From NCBI RefSeq assembly GCF_900129665.1, contig NZ_FQWL01000011.1, positions 1 through 60,345 on the forward strand: a stretch of DNA of 60,345 nucleotides, given 5' to 3'. Position numbers and translations under genes: made by a program. Under the pieces are notes generated by a model that was not told where the DNA came from, did no database searches, and worked only from the letters and a program-made list of their open reading frames with translations. Below, piece by piece: positions 26,632 to 34,536 of this stretch. This stretch comes from Flagellimonas flava. GTDB lineage: Bacteria > Bacteroidota > Bacteroidia > Flavobacteriales > Flavobacteriaceae. The first letter of the stretch is position 1; the number at the start of each line of letters is the position of its first letter.

Positions 26632-27360
26632 ATGCGAAAACCCCAATTTCGAAATTTGTTGGTAGCGTTCATTGGAATGTGTTTAATGCAATCCTGCTCG
26701 GCCCAGTCCCATTTAATAGAGGATGAAATAGAAACGGTTTCCAAGGAAAATCTCAGATATTATCTGTATTATCCCCAAGACTACGAATCCAATCCCGATA
26801 AATCGTTTGGATTATTACTCTTCTTGCATGGGGGGGGAGAAGCTGGGGGAGATCTATCCGAGTTAAAAGAAAACGGACCTCCTAAAATGCTGGTCGAGGG
26901 TAAACAATTTCCATTTTTGGTGCTTGCTCCTCAGAATCCTCACAAGAGAAAATGGTGGAGCACCCAAGCCGTTATCCAATTGTTGGATTCGGTTGTTGCC
27001 CAAAACAGAATCGACGAATCTAGAATTTACCTTACTGGGTTAAGCCGGGGTGGAGGTGCGTCTTGGGAACTGGCCACCCAATACCCCAAAAAATTCGCCG
27101 CCATGGCCGTGGTTTGTGGAATGGCTCCCCTGCCGTATGCCCATTGGATTGATAAGAATATGCCTATCTGGGTATTTCATGGAGATAAAGATGAGGTGAT
27201 TTCCGTGTCTGAGTCTGACAAAATGGTTAGGAAGCTCAAAGAAATGAATTATGATGTGCGCTATACCAGATACGAGGGCGTAGGACATAATTCTTGGAGC
27301 AGGGCGTATGCCAATGACTCCTTGTATTCATGGTTTAACCAACAAAAAAGGAAGAAATGA
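26632..27360 (+). CDS. Alpha/beta-hydrolase esterase, lipoprotein
   Basis: 242 residues with lipobox QSCSAQ. The fold markers are LLLFLHGGGEAGGDL (oxyanion region), nucleophile elbow GLSRGGGASWE (catalytic Ser), WVFHGDKDEVISV (Asp) and YEGVGHNSW (His). It resembles the PHB-depolymerase/phospholipase-like group commonly found in polysaccharide-use loci, where members act as feruloyl or acetyl esterases; its substrate is unknown. Its stop overlaps the next start by four bases (ATGA), so the two are translationally coupled. Confidence 0.88.
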   Translation: MRKPQFRNLLVAFIGMCLMQSCSAQSHLIEDEIETVSKENLRYYLYYPQDYESNPDKSFGLLLFLHGGGEAGGDLSELKENGPPKMLVEGKQFPFLVLAPQNPHKRKWWSTQAVIQLLDSVVAQNRIDESRIYLTGLSRGGGASWELATQYPKKFAAMAVVCGMAPLPYAHWIDKNMPIWVFHGDKDEVISVSESDKMVRKLKEMNYDVRYTRYEGVGHNSWSRAYANDSLYSWFNQQKRKK

Positions 27361-28088
27361 AAAAGTTGATAGGGCTCTTTTTAATACTTGCATTTTTAGC
27401 CTGTAAACGAAACGGCAACTCATCGGTAAGTTTTATTTCGGGAAATACTGAAGCCACGGATACTCTAGTTGCAGTTGATTCGGTAATAAAGGTCCCCGTT
27501 CAGGAAAAGGCTTTAAAATCTTTTGAAGGCTTGGCGGACACCACCTTTGTGCGCTTAGCAGATTTCAGTAACGATTTTGCATACGACATGCGCTACGCAA
27601 CCGAGAATAATTTTTTAAAGGCAAAGGTGTACGACTGTGCCGAATGTTATACCCGGGTAAAAACCGCAAAGGCATTAATTGCTGCAAACCGGGATTTCAT
27701 GTCGAAAGATGTGAAGATTAAATTTTTTGATTGCTATCGACCTAATTCCGTCCAATACAAGATGTGGGAAATTGTGCCCAATCCCCAATATGTGGCCGAT
27801 CCAGTCAAGGGATCTATCCATAATAAGGGAGGAGCCGTGGATATCACTTTGGTGGATATGGAAGGCAACGAACTTGACATGGGTACCGATTTTGACTTTT
27901 TTGGAAAAAGGGCATATCATGACAATACGGACCTACCCCAAGAAATTTTAGATAACCGGACACTTTTGAAGGAAACCATGGAATCACATGGGTTTTGGTC
28001 CATTAGAACGGAATGGTGGCATTATAACTTGTCGGCCGGCTCCAATGATAAGGTGGCTGATTTTAAATGGGATTGTGCTACTGAATGA
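27357..28088 (+). CDS. D-alanyl-D-alanine dipeptidase (VanX/DdpX type), lipoprotein
   Basis: 243 residues with lipobox LACK. The M15D zinc-site motifs are present: SIHNKGGAVDITL (SxHxxGxAxD, His and Asp ligands) and EWWHYNL (general base Glu and third His ligand). ADFSNDFAYDMRYATENNF and FDCYRPNSVQ match VanX. It hydrolyses D-Ala-D-Ala in the envelope and in non-resistant bacteria serves peptidoglycan recycling. The 40-residue linker between lipobox and domain suggests display away from the membrane. Confidence 0.93.
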   Translation: MKKLIGLFLILAFLACKRNGNSSVSFISGNTEATDTLVAVDSVIKVPVQEKALKSFEGLADTTFVRLADFSNDFAYDMRYATENNFLKAKVYDCAECYTRVKTAKALIAANRDFMSKDVKIKFFDCYRPNSVQYKMWEIVPNPQYVADPVKGSIHNKGGAVDITLVDMEGNELDMGTDFDFFGKRAYHDNTDLPQEILDNRTLLKETMESHGFWSIRTEWWHYNLSAGSNDKVADFKWDCATE

Positions 28089-28112
28089 TGTTATAAGAAA
28101 ATCAAATTGAAG

Positions 28113-29294
28113 TCAATCACATTTACGAGTTATTATAGCCATTAAATTGTCATTGATAGATTTAGTAAAGAACAAATAGAGCTCACCCCCATCTGTAATC
28201 TTGTGTTTTTTCCGAAGCTCTGCAACGGAAAGAGGGAAATTCCTAGTGGTGATGTTCGCCTTTTGGATGGACATCCGTTTCAAGGCGTGTTTGGAGTAGG
28301 GTAGTACTTCAAGGATTTCAAATCTTCGTCCGGGGAAATCCACAAGTGTTTCCGAGGTATATAAATGGGAATGTGGATGTAGTTTTTTCAATCCGTAATG
28401 TGCTCCTATGGATTTAAAACCACCTGATTTCAAAATTGCAGCGTTAGGTTCATAGAGGAAGTTCTCCGGAGGACCAAGAAGGACAGTCACTTGGTTTTCC
28501 CCAATCATCCTAAAATCGAATTGTATTTCCTTATCTTTTTTAAGATCAATAGTTTTGATTTCGATTTCCCCGGAAAAATCCTTTTCCAAAACAAAGAGCA
28601 ATTCCTTGACTTCATTTTTCACGGCTACCGCATGCACCTCTTTTACAAATTGTAATTCAGAAATACCTTGGGCAATATCCAACAGGGGAGAAGTTTTGAT
28701 AAGTACATTTTTGGTTTTTTGGAAAATCAAGGGAAGAAGCCGGGGCACATTTGGCAAACAATCTTCCAAACGAAAGACTTTTCCCTTCTCGTTATTTCGT
28801 CTTGAGGGGTCGATAAAAATCCAGTCCCATTCCCTAGGTTTCTCAGCTAGATAGTCCAATCCATTTTCGGTAACACCTTCTATGTTTTCACACCCCAAAA
28901 CCTTAAAATTATAGATTGCAATTTCGCTGAGTTCAGCATTCATTTCACAGTGTGTTACCCAATCCATTTTCTTCGAAAAAAAATAGCTGTCCACACCTAA
29001 ACCACCGGTAAGATCCAACAAGGTATTTCCATTGACCAATCTTGATTTATAGTGAGCGGTAATTTCAGAACTTGTTTGTTCCAGATGTAGTTTTTTTGGG
29101 TAAAAAATCCCGTCTGAATTAAACCAAGTGGGTAACTTTTCTTGTGCCCTTTTTCGGGATTCAAGCTGTTGGGCGAGCTCTTTTTGGGCAATCCCATTAA
29201 ATAGTAGCTTTTTTAACAAAACTGACACGATGTCAGTATTTAAATTTTCTTTTATAAAATCTTGAACACCAGTATTTAAAATTAACTTATTCAA
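28113..29294 (-). CDS. THUMP-like class I SAM-dependent methyltransferase (TTG start)
   Basis: 393 residues. An N-terminal helical part is followed by a Rossmann methyltransferase core: motif I LLDLTGGLGVDSYFFSKKM, then CEMNAELSEIA, and motif IV DWIFIDPSRR. A C-terminal domain of the THUMP-like type follows. The IDPSRR motif is characteristic of this Bacteroidota group; an RNA substrate is likely but unknown. The first codon is TTG at 29294; homologs I recall begin MNK-x-ILNTG, matching that position. It ends 24 bases from the convergent dipeptidase gene. Confidence 0.88.
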   Translation of the reverse strand: MNKLILNTGVQDFIKENLNTDIVSVLLKKLLFNGIAQKELAQQLESRKRAQEKLPTWFNSDGIFYPKKLHLEQTSSEITAHYKSRLVNGNTLLDLTGGLGVDSYFFSKKMDWVTHCEMNAELSEIAIYNFKVLGCENIEGVTENGLDYLAEKPREWDWIFIDPSRRNNEKGKVFRLEDCLPNVPRLLPLIFQKTKNVLIKTSPLLDIAQGISELQFVKEVHAVAVKNEVKELLFVLEKDFSGEIEIKTIDLKKDKEIQFDFRMIGENQVTVLLGPPENFLYEPNAAILKSGGFKSIGAHYGLKKLHPHSHLYTSETLVDFPGRRFEILEVLPYSKHALKRMSIQKANITTRNFPLSVAELRKKHKITDGGELYLFFTKSINDNLMAIITRKCD

Positions 29295-29301
29295 ATAATT
29301 A

Positions 29302-30402
29302 CTATAAGTTTTTCGTTAGCTTTTTCACAACCTCGTTTTCCGCTAAAAACTCCTTCAAAATCACTTTTATTGCGGTATATCCGGGCACTGCCACCACCAT
29401 TCCCACTACCCCGAAAATGAGTCCGGCTATAATGATGACCAAGAAGATTTCCAAGGGATGTGATTTTACACTTGTGGAAAAAATAAAGGGCTGGGAAAAG
29501 AAGTTGTCAATAAGCTGGCCAATCACCAAACCGAGAAGTACATAAAGTGCTTTTGGAAGAATTACAGTACTAAAATCAGCACCTAAAAAACTGGTCATGG
29601 TAAGGGTCACCATTATGGCTCCCCCAATAATTGGACCTATGTACGGAATGATATTGAAAAGAGCGCAAAGAAATGCGATTACGATAGCATTTTCGACACC
29701 CACGATCAACAGCGCAATGGTGTAGATCACAAAGAGAATAAAAAGCTGTAAAAGTATACCCGCAAAATATCGCGAAAGCAGATTATTGATCTTATCCACC
29801 GAGGCAACCAGATTACCTTCCTTGTGATCTGGAACAAAAGTCAGCATACCGTTTTGGAACAGCTTGCTGTCTTTTAAAAAGAAAAAGGAGATAAAAAGAA
29901 CGGAGAATAATCCAATGCTAAAATTGCTAAGGACGTTCAAAAACGAATTAAGAAAGTTGGGAATAAAACCGAGATCTAGACCTTCCAACACATTTTTTTC
30001 CAAATCGGAATCCTCTATCAGATGGGTAACACTATCTGTTGTGGCTCCAAAATATTCCAATATTTGATGGTAGAGCGTATTGATGTCCCCTTTTAAGGCG
30101 TCAATATCCAACAGGGACAGATTTTTACTCTGCTCGGAAATCAATGGAATAAAAAGGGCGAGTATGCCCAAAAATATTGCCAGCATAAAAACCATAGCTA
30201 CTATTACTGCAAGGGTATTGGGAAACTTAAGCCTTCTACGTAAAAAAATGACCACGGGTCTCCCCAATAGGGCAATGACCGCCGCAATGGCCAAATAGGC
30301 AAGGACAGACTGGATTTTAAAAAGAAAGTAACACAGAAGTACGATTCCAACGATTATGGCAACCGCCCTAAGGATTCCATTTGCAATGGTTTTTGATGTC
30401 AT
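29302..30402 (-). CDS. AI-2E family transporter (PerM-like)
   Basis: 366 residues with the family layout: two N-terminal membrane helices, a long hydrophilic helix region (residues ~85-150), then a bundle of membrane helices with PYIGPIIGGA and LEIFLVIIIAGLIFGVVGM. Members are exporters of varied or unknown substrates; the AI-2 label is historical. It sits 7 bases before the methyltransferase gene in the same direction. Confidence 0.92.
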   Translation of the reverse strand: MTSKTIANGILRAVAIIVGIVLLCYFLFKIQSVLAYLAIAAVIALLGRPVVIFLRRRLKFPNTLAVIVAMVFMLAIFLGILALFIPLISEQSKNLSLLDIDALKGDINTLYHQILEYFGATTDSVTHLIEDSDLEKNVLEGLDLGFIPNFLNSFLNVLSNFSIGLFSVLFISFFFLKDSKLFQNGMLTFVPDHKEGNLVASVDKINNLLSRYFAGILLQLFILFVIYTIALLIVGVENAIVIAFLCALFNIIPYIGPIIGGAIMVTLTMTSFLGADFSTVILPKALYVLLGLVIGQLIDNFFSQPFIFSTSVKSHPLEIFLVIIIAGLIFGVVGMVVAVPGYTAIKVILKEFLAENEVVKKLTKNL

Positions 30403-30405
30403 CTG

Positions 30406-31056
30406 TTAGCTTTTAAATGCATATTCAACAATATTGGCTCCCATTTGAAGGGCCCTTAAACGCACCTCCTCGGGATCATTGTGCACAGCGGGGTCCTCCC
30501 AACCGTCCCCTAGGTCACTCTCAAATGTGAAAATTAAAAGCAACCTGCCCTGGTCAAAAATACCAAGAGCCTGAGGTCGTTTCCCATCATGTTCATGGAT
30601 TTTGGGCAAACCATTCGGAAATTTAAACCGTTGACTAAATATTGGATGGTCTCCTCCAAGTTCTTCCAATTGCTTATCTGGGAAAACCTTTTGTAATTCC
30701 CTGACCAAATAAGGTTCCATACCATAGTTGTCATCGATATGGAGAAAACCCCCAGATAATAGGTATGTCCGCAGGTTTTGGGCTTCTTCTTCCGTGAAAA
30801 AGACGTTGCCATGTCCCGTCATGTGGAGGTATGGATATTGAAATATGCCTATGCTTCCAGCTTCCACGGTCTTTGGTTTAGCTGCTATTTTGGTCCCGAT
30901 GTTGCCATTGCAAAACTTGATAAGATTGGGCAACGCGGTCGGATTGGAATACCAATCCCCTCCGCCTCCGTATTTCAGTATGGCAAGCTCTTGACCTTGG
31001 ACAAGTGCAATCATAAAAAAAGTTAAAATAAACAAGGATTTGGTAAGTAGTTTCAT
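30406..31056 (-). CDS. DUF4159 domain protein, secreted
   Basis: 216 residues with a signal peptide ending in VQGQ. The DUF4159 pattern is complete: LAILKYGGGGDWYSNPTALPN, FPYLHMTGHGN-like (QYPYLHMTGHGNVFF), GGFLHIDDNYGM, and GWEDPAVHNDPEEVR. The fold resembles a glutamine-amidotransferase-like Rossmann domain lacking the catalytic Cys. The ATG at 31056 is better than the TTG at 31074. It starts the unit that runs into the AI-2E permease (3-base gap). Confidence 0.92.
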   Translation of the reverse strand: MKLLTKSLFILTFFMIALVQGQELAILKYGGGGDWYSNPTALPNLIKFCNGNIGTKIAAKPKTVEAGSIGIFQYPYLHMTGHGNVFFTEEEAQNLRTYLLSGGFLHIDDNYGMEPYLVRELQKVFPDKQLEELGGDHPIFSQRFKFPNGLPKIHEHDGKRPQALGIFDQGRLLLIFTFESDLGDGWEDPAVHNDPEEVRLRALQMGANIVEYAFKS

Positions 31057-31095
31057 GAGAATGCGATTAACCAATAAACCAAATGTACAGCATTC

Positions 31096-31878
31096 ATGTT
31101 TAAAAAAATCCTAATTCCATCATTTGCCTTTTTTGGAATATCCTTGATAGCGCTATACGCTGCTGCAGTGGAACCGGTTGTCCCAAACGACAAAAAAGAG
31201 GTACTGGAGGAAACCTATGAGCCTGTTGTAGTTTTGGAACTCTTTACTTCGCAGGGATGTTCTAGCTGCCCTCCGGCGGATGTGCTTTTGAACAAGGCCA
31301 AGAAGCAGTTTCCGGAAACCGTTTTTGCCCTTTCCTATCACGTGGACTATTGGAACTATATCGGATGGAAAGACCCCTTTAGCAAATCGGTCTACACTAA
31401 AAAACAGCGGGACTACAATCGCAAATTTAGATACAGTAGCAATTATACCCCGGAAATGGTAGTGAACGGAAGGGAGCACTTTGTTGGTTCCAATGCATCA
31501 AAACTGTTCACAAAGGTTGATGCCTACAAAAATCGAAATAGCGCTAACAAGGTTCTCTTGACAAACGTGAAGCAATCTGGTGGCACCATAGATTTTGAGT
31601 ATTCCGTTTTAGGCGATGTGGATACCAAATTGTTGAGGACGGTATTGGTTCTGGATGAGCGCACCACTTCCGTTACCCGCGGGGAGAACAGGAATAGGAC
31701 CTTGAAGAATAGCAATATTGTTGTTGCTGAAGATTATATACCCCTATCAGCTAGGGAAGGTAAAGGTGTTTTATCTGTCCCTGAAATCGTTCGCGGGAAC
31801 GATAAATTGACCTTAATAGCACTAGTGGAAGCGGATAATTTGGATATTACTGCTGCCGCCAAAGTTGGCTTGGATTAG
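31096..31878 (+). CDS. DUF1223 thioredoxin-fold secreted protein
   Basis: 260 residues with a signal peptide. LELFTSQGCSSCPPADVLL is the DUF1223 signature, with a CxxC motif in a thioredoxin-like fold. FALSYHVDYWNYIGWKDPF and YTPEMVVNG follow. A redox or disulfide role in the periplasm is plausible but untested for the family. It is divergent from the DUF4159 gene (39 bases between the starts) and overlaps the convergent rsmE by four bases. Confidence 0.92.
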   Translation: MFKKILIPSFAFFGISLIALYAAAVEPVVPNDKKEVLEETYEPVVVLELFTSQGCSSCPPADVLLNKAKKQFPETVFALSYHVDYWNYIGWKDPFSKSVYTKKQRDYNRKFRYSSNYTPEMVVNGREHFVGSNASKLFTKVDAYKNRNSANKVLLTNVKQSGGTIDFEYSVLGDVDTKLLRTVLVLDERTTSVTRGENRNRTLKNSNIVVAEDYIPLSAREGKGVLSVPEIVRGNDKLTLIALVEADNLDITAAAKVGLD

Positions 31879-32579
31879 TTGTTCAACATGGAAACCGTGG
31901 TACAGGCCACCAAGGCGGCTGTTTCGGTGCGAAGTCTGGTTCTACCCAGTGATACAGGTAAATACCCCTTTGCTAAGGCCAAATTAATTTCGTCTTTTGA
32001 AAAATCCCCTTCTGGTCCTATGAGGATGATAACATCTTTGTCCGCTGCTACTTTTCGTTTTAACTCCATTTTTTCACCTTCATCACAATGGGCAATGAAC
32101 TTTAATCCCTTCGGCTGAAGTTCCATAAACTTTTTAAAGGGAATTGGGGGATTGAGTTTTGGCAAGAAAGTTTGCAAGGACTGTTTCATGGCAGACTGCA
32201 ATACACGTTCCATCCGTTCTGCTTTCAACACCTTTCTCTCTGAATGTTCGCAAATGATCGGGGTAATCTCATCTATTCCAATTTCGGTCGCCTTTTCCAA
32301 AAACCACTCATAACGATCGTTCATTTTTGTGGGGGCTACGGCAAGGTGCAAGCTGTGTCGTTTGGGAACACTTTTCTTTTCAGATACGATTTCCGCCTTA
32401 CATTTCTTAAGGTCCGCAGACAATATTTTGGCCTCATATAAATACCCTTTGCCATTGGTGATATGGAGCAGGTCACCTTCTTTTTTCCGAAGCACTTTTA
32501 TAATGTGTTTGCTTTCCTCGGATGAAAAGAAGAATTGCTTAAAACTATTGTCCAACGAAGGGTTGTAGAAAAGTTGCAT
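31875..32579 (-). CDS. rsmE: 16S rRNA (uracil(1498)-N(3))-methyltransferase
   Basis: 234 residues, standard length. An N-terminal PUA-like part (HIIKVLRKKEGDLLHITNGKG) precedes a SPOUT knot with IILIGPEGDFSKDEI and LGRTRLRTETAALVA, the SAM-binding knot motifs. It methylates U1498 of 16S rRNA. Stop codons of this and the convergent gene overlap. Confidence 0.96.
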   Translation of the reverse strand: MQLFYNPSLDNSFKQFFFSSEESKHIIKVLRKKEGDLLHITNGKGYLYEAKILSADLKKCKAEIVSEKKSVPKRHSLHLAVAPTKMNDRYEWFLEKATEIGIDEITPIICEHSERKVLKAERMERVLQSAMKQSLQTFLPKLNPPIPFKKFMELQPKGLKFIAHCDEGEKMELKRKVAADKDVIILIGPEGDFSKDEINLALAKGYLPVSLGRTRLRTETAALVACTTVSMLNN

Positions 32580-32582
32580 AGG

Positions 32583-32909
32583 CTATAATTTACTTTTGGC
32601 ATGTTCCACTCCCAACTCGACCCAATGTTGTAATTGTTCTTCGGTGTTGAACCCCGCCTTGGAAACAAAAACAAACTCTTTCATGGGTTTCCCTGTGAAA
32701 TCCATAGGTCTTACTGCTTGCTGTTGCAGTGTGCCCTCCATTTTTTCGCCAACAACCCTGACCATAAGATCATCATTTATTGCGCCCACCGTCATTTTGC
32801 CTTGAAATAGAAATGCTATTCCTCCAAACATCTTTTTTTCAGTAAAAGTTTCTGGGAAAAGTGCGGTCGCAACCCGAATTCGTGATACAAGTTCTTCGCT
32901 ATATGCCAT
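32583..32909 (-). CDS. TfoX/Sxy N-terminal domain protein
   Basis: 108 residues. KKMFGGIAFLFQGKMTVGAI and a C-terminal helix (LQHWVELGVEHAKSK) match the TfoX N-terminal domain; the C-terminal domain of full TfoX is absent, as usual in Bacteroidota. In gammaproteobacteria TfoX drives competence genes; no such role is shown for the short form. It precedes rsmE by three bases on the same strand. Confidence 0.88.
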   Translation of the reverse strand: MAYSEELVSRIRVATALFPETFTEKKMFGGIAFLFQGKMTVGAINDDLMVRVVGEKMEGTLQQQAVRPMDFTGKPMKEFVFVSKAGFNTEEQLQHWVELGVEHAKSKL

Positions 32910-33429
32910 GGGGTAAAGTTACGTGATAAAAGTCTAAATGGTTAATGAAGCAATGAGTCTAAGGATCAATGCTAAATTTTGAATTTTAAATGTTCAATTG
33001 GACTCGCATTCAACCTCAAAGATTCAAAACCAAAAAAACTGACTTCTGATTGCTGACATCCTATTCCACGGAGACAAGAAGCAAGAACTAAGAGACAAGA
33101 CTCGGGATATCAAAAAACAGGTTTAAGTTAAACTCAAGTTCAAATATTTAATTCTGCTTTCCGGCCTCTGATTTCTCAAAAGACTTAAAAATCAAGAAAC
33201 AAGACTCAGGGCATCCAAAAATCCAACCATCCAAAAACAAATTCAAACTCAAGTTCAACAATACTGATTTCTGATTGCTGACATCCTATTCCAAGGAGAC
33301 AGGAAGCAAGAGTCAAGATATAAGACTGGGAGTGTCCAAAACAAGTTCAAGTTCAAAGATGTAAGGCTTAATGCTGAATTTTAAATACTCGTTTGATATC
33401 CCTTAAAATTCACAATTCATAACTGAACA
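32910..33429. repeat. 520-base non-coding region of degenerate direct repeats
   Basis: A 43-base unit at 33044-33086 (beginning TTCTGATTGCTGACATCCTA) recurs at 33269-33311 with about two mismatches, a 225-base period, each followed by a purine-rich run of AAGCAAGA/ACAAGACT and a CAAGTTCAA block. A weaker third version lies between them (around 33166-33260). No reading frame survives. Similar A/AG-rich patchy repeats are common between flavobacterial genes. It separates the convergent-free ends of tsaD and tfoX-like genes. Confidence 0.75.
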
Positions 33430-34458
33430 TTAAGAACCTATGGCATACCTCGCCTTGGCCGCCACACTTTGGTCCGTGAATTTACCCTCCAAGAATTTAA
33501 GGTAACCCACAATTCCGATCATCGCTGCATTGTCCGTGCAATAGGCAAATTTTGGGATATACGTTTTCCAACCCTTGGTGTGTTCTGCATCTTTTAATCT
33601 GGCCCTGATTCCGGAATTGGCAGCAACCCCGCCTCCAATGGCTACTTGTTGTATCCCGGTTTGCCTTACGGCCAACTCAAGTTTGCCCATCAAGATTTCC
33701 AAGATGGTATGTTGCACGGAGGCACAGATGTCCCTAATGTTTTCCTCGACAAAATCTGGATTTTTACGGGCTTCCCGTTGAAGAAAATACAAAATACTTG
33801 TCTTTAATCCGCTAAAACTAAAGTTGAGTCCTTCCACCTTAGGTTTGGGAAAGGGATAGGCAGCTGGATTTCCTTCCCGTGCATATTTGTCCACCAAGGG
33901 CCCACCTGGATAGGGTAAACCCATAATTTTGGCGCTCTTGTCAAAAGCTTCGCCCACCGCATCGTCAAGCGTTTCTCCCAGAACCTCCATGTCAAAATAG
34001 CTGTTGACCTTCACAATTTGGGTATGTCCGCCGCTGATGGTCATGGCCAAAAACGGAAATTCTGGTTGGCCGGTATCTTCATCCTCAATGAAGTGGGCCA
34101 AAATATGGGCTTCCATATGATTGACCTCAATTAACGGAATATCTAATCCCAATGCCAGCGATTTGGCAAAGGAAGTGCCCACTAATAAAGACCCCATAAG
34201 ACCTGGACCTCGGGTAAAGGCTATGGCGGATAGTTGTTTTTTATCGATATTTGCTTTGGCCAAGGCCTGGTGAACCACTGGAACAATATTTTGTTGATGT
34301 GCCCTGGATGCCAACTCTGGGACAACACCTCCGTATTGCCTATGGATTTCTTGGGTTGCAACTACGTTGCTCAGCACTTTGGTGTTGCACAATACCGCTG
34401 CTGAGGTATCGTCACAGGAAGATTCTATTGCAAGAATGTATTTTTTTTCTGTAGCCAC
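33430..34458 (-). CDS. tsaD: tRNA N6-adenosine threonylcarbamoyltransferase
   Basis: 342 residues. Family motifs: ILAIESSCDDTSAAVL, GGVVPELASRAH, EVNHMEAHILAH (metal ligands His) and the C-terminal YCTDNAAMIG. TsaD completes t6A37 formation on ANN-decoding tRNAs together with TsaB and TsaE. The start is GTG at 34458; the next Met is far inside the domain. It is divergent from tamB with only ~80 bases between starts. Confidence 0.96.
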   Translation of the reverse strand: MATEKKYILAIESSCDDTSAAVLCNTKVLSNVVATQEIHRQYGGVVPELASRAHQQNIVPVVHQALAKANIDKKQLSAIAFTRGPGLMGSLLVGTSFAKSLALGLDIPLIEVNHMEAHILAHFIEDEDTGQPEFPFLAMTISGGHTQIVKVNSYFDMEVLGETLDDAVGEAFDKSAKIMGLPYPGGPLVDKYAREGNPAAYPFPKPKVEGLNFSFSGLKTSILYFLQREARKNPDFVEENIRDICASVQHTILEILMGKLELAVRQTGIQQVAIGGGVAANSGIRARLKDAEHTKGWKTYIPKFAYCTDNAAMIGIVGYLKFLEGKFTDQSVAAKARYAIGS

Positions 34459-34484
34459 GGATTTTGGAACAAAAATTGGTCGAG

Positions 34485-34511
34485 CAAAGGTAAAACATAT
34501 AGCCCTATCAA
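34485..34511 (-). promoter_or_regulatory. Candidate tsaD promoter
   Basis: On the minus strand TACCTTTG (34492-34485) matches TAnnTTTG, and a TTG (34511-34509) lies 16 bases upstream, close to the 17-23 spacing reported for Flavobacterium. It would start a ~20-base leader before the GTG of tsaD. The element overlaps the region upstream of tamB. Confidence 0.45.
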
Positions 34512-34536
34512 AAAATTAAGGAAAATACTGCTCCGT

